A DNA stretch of 64,000 nucleotides from Geothrix sp. GTDB taxonomy: Bacteria; Acidobacteriota; Holophagae; Holophagales; Holophagaceae. Numbering within the stretch: the first letter of the stretch is position 1; each line of letters starts with the position of its first letter. Where the stretch lies: positions 803,905-867,904 of the forward strand of contig NZ_JAHRYQ010000002.1 in assembly GCF_020622065.1 (NCBI RefSeq), written 5' to 3'. Below are positions 18,237 through 25,185 of the stretch, piece by piece. A program made the position numbers and the translations under genes. The notes below the pieces were generated by a model. That model ran no database searches and was not told the origin of the DNA. It saw only the letters and a program-made list of their open reading frames with translations.

Positions 18237-20843
18237 TTACTTGTGAACAGCGGTGGGGCCGAACTGCGAACCCGCGCCGTGGCAGGCGCCACAGGCTTCA
18301 CTGGTCATGTTCAGGGCACTGCGGTTCACCTTGATCTGGCCACCGTTCGTGACCATGTGGGCCTTGGCGGCGGCACTGTCATGGCAGGTGACGCAGGCGG
18401 CGGTGAACGGGGTGATCATCTTGTCCGTGGCGCTGACGGTGTCGATCGAGGTCTGGGCGTCCGCGGTGGTCAGGATGGCGCCGTTGTCCGCCAGTTCGCG
18501 GCTGGCCAGCAGCTTGCCGGAGGTGGGCATGTTGTAGCCGGTGGAGGTGTGGCAGCTCTGGCAGTTGCTCAGGATGCCGGGGAAGCCGACCCGGGCGCCG
18601 TCCACGATGGTGATGTTGCCACTGCGGTTGCGGGTGATCGCGATGGGGCTGGTGCGATCGGCGCCGGCGTGGATGCCGTGGATCATGTCCTTGAAGTTGT
18701 TGGTGGTCTGGGGGAACTTCAGGGCCACATTCGGGTTGGTCGGAACGGGGTTGGTGGTGAAGTCGATGCCCGTCCAGTTCTTCAGGCTGACCAGGTCCTT
18801 GGCGGAGAACTTGTTCGAGGGCACATAGTAGGCGTTGATCTGGGCATCGGAGGTGCCGCGGCCGCTGGTGGTGAGGCCGGGGACATGGCAGGTGACGCAG
18901 ACCTGGACTTCATAGACGCGGTTGCCGCCGTGGCCTTCGAACCACTCGTGGCACTTGGCGCACTTGGCCGAATCGATGGCGGTGCGACGGACGGCATCAC
19001 CCGTGACGGCCTTGACCACGGAGATGGCGTGGCGGGCAGCGGCGGGACTGACCTGGGTGAAGTAGCCCTGCAGCGAAACCGAGCGGAGCTTGGCGGTGGC
19101 GGGGAAGGCGTTCAGCACGGTCGCGGTGTAGTAGCCGCTGGCATCGACTGAGGCGGAAATCGTTCCGCTAGCCGCAGCTTTGCTATTGTCCCGAAGGGTG
19201 ATCAGGGAAACCGACTGAGGCTGGCCGTTCTTGAGACCGAGGTTGTTGTAGTCGGCGGGATCGGTGATGCCGTCCTGATCCTGGGCGTAGGCGAACAGGA
19301 AGCTGGGAGCGCCGGTGAAACCAGTAAGGATGCTGCCACTGTTGGTGTTCAAAGGGCCGGCAGCGGCGGGCAGGAAGGTGGTGTCCTTGCCGTCGGCCTT
19401 GATCTTGAAGACGACCGTGGCGGTGGTGCCGGAGACGGCGGCGGACTTGATCTCGTAGGTGAAGTTCACCAGGCCGGCCGCAACGGTCGGGTTGTGGGGC
19501 GTCACATTGGCGGTCATGTGGTAGGTCTTGATCGCGGCCGAGTCATGGCAGATGGTGCAGGCCAGATCGTTGAGCTGCGGGACATTGGTGCCCGGCATGT
19601 GGTTCGCGCCCGTGGCGAAATCCACGGCGTCGTGGCAGGTGCCGCAGGCCAGCCGGCTGGGCTTCAGGTTCCAGTTCTGGGCCTGGGCCACGCCGTCATG
19701 GCACTTGGAGCACATGCGCTGACCACCGTCGAGCATCGAGTAGCCGAGGGTCTCGAACTTGACATTGGCGTAGTTGTAGCCGGTCTTGGTCAGTTCGGAG
19801 CCCATGTGGATCCGGTGGGCCATGGCCGTCAGATCGCCCACGGCGCCGCCGTTGATCTTGCGCTGCCCGGCGACGGCATCGTAGCCCGTGGCCGTGGTGG
19901 TGGCTTCGGCGTAGCCGAACTTGCGCTGGTCGGTGTGGCACACGGCGCAGTAGCGGACTTCCACGCGGCCGCCGCCATGGAAGGCGAGCTTGTCATGGCA
20001 CTCATTGCAGTTGTTGATGGAGACGACATCGCGGATGTCCGTCGTGGCGGTGACGGGGGCGCCCGTGGCCGGCACGAAGTCGTAGATCACATTGATGGGG
20101 TTCGTCATGTTGACGGAAGGCGTGACAGTCACGCCGTTGGCCGTGTTGCTGCCGGTCCCGCGGGCGGCGCCCGAGAACTGGATGCTGAGGCGGTGCACGA
20201 GGTTGGGCGCGTAGGTCACATCACCCAGGTCGGCCTTGGCGGCAGGGGCGGTGTAGGTGGCCGCATCCAGGGCCGCCTGGACCTTGGTGATGTCGCGGTA
20301 GAAGGTGTACTTGTAGGTGCCGTCGCCGTTGTCCACCAGGGTGCCGGTGTTGTCGGTGGTGGGCCGGGTGGGGGCCGCGGCGGCAGTGGTGGTCGGGGTG
20401 CTGGTCACGATGTAGCTGACCCACTTGCTGGGAGCCTTGGTCGCGGCATCCTCGGGCACCAGCTTCGCCATGGCGAAGGCCAGGTTGGGATAGCTGGCGA
20501 CAAGAGCCGTGGAGCTCTTGGAGGTGAAGCCACCGAGGCCCCGGATGCCGATGCCGGCGGCATCGGTCACCTGGAAGTTGACCACCGGGGCAGCGCCCAT
20601 GGTGACGCTGGTGACCTTGACCGTGGCCTTGAGGTTGGCCCACTGATCCGTGGTCAGGCGATCCGCATCGACGATGGTGATGCCGTTGGTGCCATTGGTG
20701 CCATTGGTGCCATTGGTCCCGTTGGTGCCATTGGTCCCGTTCAGGCCGGCGTTGCCGTCTTTGCCATTGCAGCCGATCAGCACCAGCGCGATGGCGGCGG
20801 TGGCGATCAGGCCGCACAGCTGTTTGAGGGGTTTGTGTTGCAT
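18237..20843 (-). CDS. OmcA/MtrC-family decaheme c-type cytochrome lipoprotein (paralogue 1)
   Basis: An 868-residue outer-surface cytochrome with exactly ten CxxCH motifs (CNECH, CAVCH, CSKCH, CGTCH, CTICH, then CAKCH, CVTCH, CQSCH, CVTCH, CGACH). The N-terminus is a lipoprotein signal with lipobox LIGC (Cys25). Nine collagen-like Gly-X-Y triplets follow (residues 27-53, mostly GTN). Five hemes fall on each side of a beta-rich central part, as in the OmcA/MtrC architecture. Such proteins pass electrons to extracellular acceptors such as Fe(III). GGGAG precedes the ATG. The paralogues at 22011 and 25186 share the same plan. Confidence 0.95.
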   Translation of the reverse strand: MQHKPLKQLCGLIATAAIALVLIGCNGKDGNAGLNGTNGTNGTNGTNGTNGTNGITIVDADRLTTDQWANLKATVKVTSVTMGAAPVVNFQVTDAAGIGIRGLGGFTSKSSTALVASYPNLAFAMAKLVPEDAATKAPSKWVSYIVTSTPTTTAAAAPTRPTTDNTGTLVDNGDGTYKYTFYRDITKVQAALDAATYTAPAAKADLGDVTYAPNLVHRLSIQFSGAARGTGSNTANGVTVTPSVNMTNPINVIYDFVPATGAPVTATTDIRDVVSINNCNECHDKLAFHGGGRVEVRYCAVCHTDQRKFGYAEATTTATGYDAVAGQRKINGGAVGDLTAMAHRIHMGSELTKTGYNYANVKFETLGYSMLDGGQRMCSKCHDGVAQAQNWNLKPSRLACGTCHDAVDFATGANHMPGTNVPQLNDLACTICHDSAAIKTYHMTANVTPHNPTVAAGLVNFTYEIKSAAVSGTTATVVFKIKADGKDTTFLPAAAGPLNTNSGSILTGFTGAPSFLFAYAQDQDGITDPADYNNLGLKNGQPQSVSLITLRDNSKAAASGTISASVDASGYYTATVLNAFPATAKLRSVSLQGYFTQVSPAAARHAISVVKAVTGDAVRRTAIDSAKCAKCHEWFEGHGGNRVYEVQVCVTCHVPGLTTSGRGTSDAQINAYYVPSNKFSAKDLVSLKNWTGIDFTTNPVPTNPNVALKFPQTTNNFKDMIHGIHAGADRTSPIAITRNRSGNITIVDGARVGFPGILSNCQSCHTSTGYNMPTSGKLLASRELADNGAILTTADAQTSIDTVSATDKMITPFTAACVTCHDSAAAKAHMVTNGGQIKVNRSALNMTSEACGACHGAGSQFGPTAVHK
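20685..20765 (-). repeat. Collagen-like Gly-X-Y repeat region in decaheme paralogue 1
   Basis: Nine Gly-X-Y codon triplets, the last six identical GTN units, sit right after the lipidated cysteine. The DNA shows a 9-bp periodic pattern. Such regions can change length by slippage. Confidence 0.85.
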
Positions 20844-21277
20844 GTCTTTTCTCCCTTGGTGGAGGTGGAACTAAGAGTCATGAGACGCGTGGAGGGGTCC
20901 TGGGACTGAGCAACCGGATCACGCACCCCCTGTGGAACTGGGTGGGGCGGGCGCGGGATTCCCAAGGAAGCCAGCGCGAAGGAATGCATCTGTGGGTCCG
21001 GTGCGCCGGCAAGGCGCTGATGTTCAATCCACAGAAAGCTGATGCCTATGTCAAAAATCACCCAAAGGATAGCCATCCCTTTGATCACCTCAAAGGTGGA
21101 TATGATCCTCATGCATATGCCTTCATGCTTAAAAAGATGCCAATACAAATTGGGTGTCTAGACCTTTTGTTATCTGCAAGATCACGCGGATGATGCCTTT
21201 CAGCCTCTCCCGCTTTATCCGACGGAGGAGGCTTGAAAAAAGAATCGGCGACCAGAGGTTCCCACTTGCGACAAAGT

Positions 21278-21293
21278 TGTGACCTTTGCCACT
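21278..21293 (-). promoter_or_regulatory. Crp-like site upstream of decaheme paralogue 1
   Basis: TGTGA-N6-CCACT preceded by GACAAAGT. The same GACAAAGTTGTGACC string precedes the site at 30946, which supports a shared function. Confidence 0.45.
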
Positions 21294-21314
21294 CGAGCCC
21301 GGCCCCATGCGAAA

Positions 21315-21342
21315 GGACCCGGAGCGGGTCGGCTCCGGGTCC
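21315..21342 (-). terminator. Terminator of the second HhH gene
   Basis: An 11-bp perfect stem (GGACCCGGAGC with GCTCCGGGTCC) and a 6-base loop, followed by TTTCG on the minus strand. Confidence 0.75.
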
Positions 21343-21429
21343 TGGGTGCAGCGGCTTCTTCGGGGAGGTGGCGAGGTCGTTGGCGCGATCGTGGCGGCTC
21401 GGCGGGCCGCCGGGCTCCGCGGGTTTCCC

Positions 21430-21819
21430 TCAGCGCTTGGCGGCCGGGTTCCGTACGGCCACCCGGTCCCGGATGGCCAGGTAGACCCCCTCAGGCAGGG
21501 CCCCGTTGGTCACCAGGTGCGCCTTCGTCAGATAGGGGCGCCCGGCGATGATCTTGTCCGCATAGGCGTCTGTGATCCCCGGGACGGTCTTCAGCTGCTC
21601 CTTGGAGGCCGTATTGAGGTCGATGCGCTTGGCATCCGCCTCGGCTTTGGCCTTCTCCTTCGCCTTGATGCGCGCGGCCCGGGCCTTGGCCTTCGCCGCG
21701 GTGCTGCTGGATTTCTTCGGCGTCAGGCGCTGGTCCTGGGCAGGATCCTGCGCGGGGGCCACGGCAGCAGCGGTCATCACCAGGGTCAGCAGGGTGGTCT
21801 TGAGGGCTCGGTTCATCAT
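21430..21819 (-). CDS. Exported helix-hairpin-helix (ComEA-like) protein, paralogue 2
   Basis: A 129-residue protein with a signal peptide (TTLLTLVMTAAAVAPAQ) and a long Lys/Ala-rich, probably helical, basic linker. A C-terminal HhH segment follows (RIDLNTASKEQLKTVPGITDAYADKIIAGRPYLTKAHLVTNGALPEGVY). The IDLNTAS...GI...AxxIIAGRPY pattern is typical of ComEA-like domains. It resembles the protein at 17747 in its last 60 residues. GGAG sits six bases before the first of two adjacent ATGs. It lies between two decaheme cytochrome genes on the same strand, so a link to the cell-surface electron-transfer system is suspected but not shown. Confidence 0.82.
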   Translation of the reverse strand: MMNRALKTTLLTLVMTAAAVAPAQDPAQDQRLTPKKSSSTAAKAKARAARIKAKEKAKAEADAKRIDLNTASKEQLKTVPGITDAYADKIIAGRPYLTKAHLVTNGALPEGVYLAIRDRVAVRNPAAKR

Positions 21820-21920
21820 GGCTCACTCCAGTCGGGGCTTGATTGTCAGGCGGTGGGCTGACAATCGTCAACGGCCGGCTCCCGCGCCGACGGTGGGCAG
21901 GCCGCCGTGGGATCCACGCG

Positions 21921-21953
21921 AAACGGCCCGGACGCAAAGCGTCCGGGCCGTTT
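21921..21953 (-). terminator. Terminator after decaheme paralogue 2
   Basis: A 14-bp perfect stem (21921-21934 with 21940-21953) and a 5-base loop lie 58 bases past the stop. Only a short T run follows. Confidence 0.75.
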
Positions 21954-22010
21954 CGTCAGGGCGGGGTGGTGCGCCCCGGAGCCGGCAAGCCGGACTCCGG
22001 GAAACAGCGA

Positions 22011-24650
22011 CTAGAACTTCATGTGCACAGCCTTGATGTCCGCGGTCTTGCCGGTGCCGTGGCAGATCATGCACTGCTCGGTCCGGGTGGACAGCAGGCT
22101 GCGGTTCTCGTTGATGGTGCCGCCATTGCCCTTCATGTGGGCGATCGCCGCCGTGTTGTCATGGCAGGCGAAGCAGGCCGCGCTGATGGGTGAGATGACC
22201 ATGTTGGTCCCCGCGCCATCCGCATAGGCACCGGTGGCCGCGGTGAAGCTGAAGCCCGCACCGTAGATGGTGTTGGGCTGCACCCAGGGGGCGTAGTAGA
22301 TGCCGAAGGGTTCATTCCCGGTGGTGACCACGGCCAGGGTGGCGGGGGTGGCCGTGGTGCCGCTCATGGCCGTGGAGGCCAGGAGGTTCGGCAGGGCGGA
22401 CGCGGAGCCACTGAGGGAGAAGTCGTAGGTGCCGGAGATGTGGCAGGCTTCGCAGTTGTTCAGGATGGCCGGGTAGGTCGGCTTCCAGAGCTGCGTGACA
22501 TCCGCGTGCCAGGAGAACTTGTTCTCGCGGACGGCGGAGGCGTGCAGGGCGTGGACGGAATCCTTGGCGTTCACGCTCCAGCCGCTGTTGGCGCGGTTGG
22601 CGGTGTGGCACCAGGAGCAGGTGGGCGCGTCGTTGCGCTGACCAGCGTGGTAGACCTTCTCGGTGAAGACGCCGAGGGCCGCGTGGCAGTCATTGCACTT
22701 GGCGTTGCTCACGATGGTGCGGCGGGCCGTCTGGGCGGCAAAGCCGGTGGGCAGCGTGCCGCTAACAACCTTGAAGGTGTTGGGCGCGGGAACGCTCACG
22801 CCCCCCTGCCGCTTGCCGTCGGCGTTGTAGGCGTAGCCAGCCACATTGGTCTGGGTGAGGGGCTGGGTGTTGGGAATGCCGTAGCTGTAGCCGATGCCGC
22901 CGGTGATCATCGTGGCGGTGGTGGGGATCTTCACGCTCTTGATGGTCAGCGTGTAGTAGCCGCTGGCATCGGGGCCGGTCATGTCGCTGGTGGTGACGGT
23001 CTTGTTCCAGACATTGCGGATGTAGGCGCTGGCCGAGGCATTGAAGTCCGCGGGCTTGGCGATGCCATCCTGGGGTACGGCGAAGACCACATAGGCGCTG
23101 GGGCCGCCCACGAAGTTCGGCAGCAGTTCCACGGTGGCGTCCGCCGCCGCAGGCTGCGCGTTGAAAGTCGCGGCCTTGCCATCCAGGAGGAAGCGGAACT
23201 TGAGGACGGGCTGCTGGCTGGCGTTGATGGTCACGCTGCTCAGATCCCAGGTGGGCGTCACGGCGCCGGCGGGCAGGTTGCCGGTGTAGGCCGCCACATA
23301 GGAGGCATTGGTGTTGGTGCCCGTGCCGCCGTTCCAGACATTGTTCGGGTCAGGCCGCACCGCGGGGACATGGTTCAGCTTGACGCCGGCCGCGCCGTGG
23401 CAGGAGCTGCAGTTGGCGTCAGAAGTGGCCGCGCCGCCCGCGTGGTTGGCGCCGGTGGCCCAGACGATGTTGTCGTGGCAGGCGCCGCAGGCCAGGCGGC
23501 TGGGGACCAGGTTCCAGTTGTCGCCCTGGGGCGTGGCGGTGGAGGCCGTATGGCACTTGGTGCAGTTCCGCAGGTCCTGCGGATAGGTCACCTCGTTGTA
23601 GGCCAGGAACTGGTTGTAGCCCTGGTAGTACAGGAGTTCCCCGGTGTGGATCTTATGGATCATGTTCGGGAAATCCGCCAACGCCATGCCCTGGAGCCGC
23701 TGGGTGCTGCCGTACAGGCCGGCGGCCACCAGGGTGTTGCCCGTGGCAGGCAGGGACTCGCCGCTGCCGTACTTCAGCTGATCGGTGTGGCATACCGCGC
23801 AGAGCTTCGCGTCCTGGATGGGCGGGAACTGGGCAGCATGCAGCGACAGCTTGGTGTGGCAGGTGTTGCAGGAAGCGGTGTCGACGATCAGGCGCTCGGC
23901 ATCCGTGGCCGCGACGGCCTTGCCCGTGGAGGGGATGAGGTCGTAGGTGAGGTTGGCCGTATCCTTCGCCGTGGTGGTGGTACCGATCTGGTAACCGCCC
24001 ATGGTGACGATCACGCGATGCGTCAACGCCGGTTCGTAGGTCAGATCGCCGAGATCCGCCTTCAAGTGCGTGGCGTCATAGGTGGCGCCATCCACATAGC
24101 CCTTGGCCTTGGTGAGATCCAGGGCGGCGGTGTAGGTGTATGTGCCGTCCAGGTTGTCCTTCAGGGTTCCGGAATTCTCGGTGTGGGGCCAGCCGGGCAC
24201 GGCCGCCTTGCCCGCAGCGGGGGTGGTCACGACCATGTAATTGACCCAGCGGCTGGGGCTCTTCGAGGTGGCGTCGCCCGGGACCAGCTTGGCGACGGCG
24301 AAGCCGAAGTTCGAGTAGGCGCCCGTCGAGCTCTTCTGGGCCAAGCCGATCACCGGGATGCCCTGGGCATCGGTGATGGAGAAGTTCACGACCGGCGCGC
24401 CGCCCATGGTGACGCTGGTGATGGAGCCGCGGAGGGAGAGCTTCGCCCATTCGTCTTGGCTGAGCTGGGCGGCATTCACGGTGATGGTGGCGTTGGTGCC
24501 GTTGGTGCCGTTGGTGCCATTCGTTCCATTCGTGCCGTTTGTGCCGTTGGCACCGTTCTGGCCGGCCTTGCCGTTGCAGCCAATCAGGACGAGCGCGACG
24601 GCGGCCGTGGCGATGAGCCCACAGAGCTGTTTGAGAGGTCGGTGTTCCAT
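22011..24650 (-). CDS. OmcA/MtrC-family decaheme c-type cytochrome lipoprotein (paralogue 2)
   Basis: An 879-residue protein with ten CxxCH motifs (CNTCH, CAVCH, CTKCH, CGACH, CSSCH, then CNDCH, CSWCH, CEACH, CFACH, CMICH). It has the same lipobox (LIGC, Cys25) and nine Gly-X-Y triplets as paralogue 1. It is closer to paralogue 3 than to paralogue 1, sharing for example GATYD/LKADLGDLTYEPALTHR-like text, TMITGGIGY, CMICHGTGKTADIKAVHM and LLASTA. The predicted location is the outer cell surface, attached by lipid, with electron transfer to extracellular acceptors. AGGA precedes the ATG. A Crp-like site and an rrf2 remnant lie upstream. Confidence 0.95.
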   Translation of the reverse strand: MEHRPLKQLCGLIATAAVALVLIGCNGKAGQNGANGTNGTNGTNGTNGTNGTNATITVNAAQLSQDEWAKLSLRGSITSVTMGGAPVVNFSITDAQGIPVIGLAQKSSTGAYSNFGFAVAKLVPGDATSKSPSRWVNYMVVTTPAAGKAAVPGWPHTENSGTLKDNLDGTYTYTAALDLTKAKGYVDGATYDATHLKADLGDLTYEPALTHRVIVTMGGYQIGTTTTAKDTANLTYDLIPSTGKAVAATDAERLIVDTASCNTCHTKLSLHAAQFPPIQDAKLCAVCHTDQLKYGSGESLPATGNTLVAAGLYGSTQRLQGMALADFPNMIHKIHTGELLYYQGYNQFLAYNEVTYPQDLRNCTKCHTASTATPQGDNWNLVPSRLACGACHDNIVWATGANHAGGAATSDANCSSCHGAAGVKLNHVPAVRPDPNNVWNGGTGTNTNASYVAAYTGNLPAGAVTPTWDLSSVTINASQQPVLKFRFLLDGKAATFNAQPAAADATVELLPNFVGGPSAYVVFAVPQDGIAKPADFNASASAYIRNVWNKTVTTSDMTGPDASGYYTLTIKSVKIPTTATMITGGIGYSYGIPNTQPLTQTNVAGYAYNADGKRQGGVSVPAPNTFKVVSGTLPTGFAAQTARRTIVSNAKCNDCHAALGVFTEKVYHAGQRNDAPTCSWCHTANRANSGWSVNAKDSVHALHASAVRENKFSWHADVTQLWKPTYPAILNNCEACHISGTYDFSLSGSASALPNLLASTAMSGTTATPATLAVVTTGNEPFGIYYAPWVQPNTIYGAGFSFTAATGAYADGAGTNMVISPISAACFACHDNTAAIAHMKGNGGTINENRSLLSTRTEQCMICHGTGKTADIKAVHMKF
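24492..24572 (-). repeat. Collagen-like Gly-X-Y repeat region in decaheme paralogue 2
   Basis: Nine Gly-X-Y triplets, the last six GTN. Same position and number as in the two paralogues, although the codons differ. Confidence 0.85.
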
Positions 24651-24714
24651 GTTTCATTCCTTTCGGGAAATCGAACTGCGGTTGAAGAGCCAGATGGGGG
24701 AGTTGGGATGCGCC

Positions 24715-24867
24715 TTAGCCGTAGGCCCGCCGCCGCCGCACCCTCTGGTTGGCGGTGCCGCAGAAGCCCTGGGCCGATCCGAAGGTGGTCACCCAGCCCA
24801 GGCTCAACTCGGCCCCAGCCTGCCGAAGGCAGCGCATGGGGGCGGGACCAGGCATGGAGAGAAGCAC
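24715..24867 (-). pseudogene. Decayed rrf2 copy upstream of decaheme paralogue 2
   Basis: A GTG at 24867 lies at nearly the same distance from the Crp-like site (78 bases) as the GTG of the intact rrf2 gene at 15251 does from its own site (80 bases). The open frame reads MLLSMPGPAPMRCLRQAG, matching the MLPLS...MRCLQEPG start of Rrf2 with gaps. Similarity then fades, and the frame stops after 50 codons, before any complete wing or cysteine motif. Together with the near-identical upstream 62 bp, this suggests a duplicated and decayed rrf2 gene. A remnant is inferred; it is not proven. Confidence 0.5.
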
Positions 24868-24898
24868 GCGGCATCCTCAGGAGGAGCGTTCCTCGGAT

Positions 24899-24961
24899 CT
24901 TCTTCAATGAGGATCTGCCGGTAATTTAACGCGTCAACCAGCCTTGTGATCTTTGTCACGG
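24899..24961 (-). promoter_or_regulatory. Copy B of the 62-bp rrf2 promoter element, with Crp-like site
   Basis: Gapless match to 15285-15347 with few substitutions. It holds TGTGATCTTTGTCACG (24945-24960) and, on the minus strand, a TTGACG segment and a better -10 match, TAAATT. It lies about 250 bases upstream of decaheme paralogue 2 and could drive it. Confidence 0.6.
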
Positions 24962-25098
24962 GCCCCATGACAAAACTGAGACGGCCCATCAACCGGAGGC
25001 CCCGACTAATTCCAAAGGGCAGATGGACCACCTGCACCTCCCCCGTTGCAACGACCCCAGCCTGGCTGGCTACCCCCCCGAAGGGCGCACGCACAAAA

Positions 25099-25133
25099 GA
25101 AAGGACCCGGGCTCGAAAGCGCCGGGTCCTTTC
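25099..25133 (-). terminator. Terminator after decaheme paralogue 3
   Basis: A 12-bp perfect stem (GAAAGGACCCGG with CCGGGTCCTTTC) and an 11-base loop, followed on the minus strand by TTTTGTG. Confidence 0.85.
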
Positions 25134-25185
25134 ATCGTACGGGTGGTGCGTCCGGAGCGCGGCGAACCGCGCTCCGGTTGGATGG

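Larger units (their letters stand above)
20844..21429. other. 586-bp intergenic region upstream of decaheme paralogue 1
   Basis: No convincing gene is seen. About 21030-21190 is AT-rich compared with the surroundings, which suits a promoter region for the decaheme gene. It holds a Crp-like site at 21278-21293 and, at its far end, the terminator of the upstream HhH gene. Short open frames on both strands lack ribosome-binding sites and typical codon use. Confidence 0.6.

Noticed and set aside
20942-21193. Small plus-strand frame in the AT-rich gap upstream of decaheme paralogue 1
   Set aside because: No ribosome-binding site or recognisable features, and unusual codon use. It is more likely promoter DNA.
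21233-21484. Plus-strand frame containing a CDLCH heme-like motif
   Set aside because: It has a TTG start and overlaps a terminator and the HhH gene antisense. The single CxxCH coincides with the Crp-like site and looks accidental.
22440-24929. Long plus-strand frames over the decaheme genes (also 25-28 kb)
   Set aside because: Gly/Val/Ala/His-rich shadows. The minus-strand frames carry ten CxxCH motifs and lipoprotein signals.
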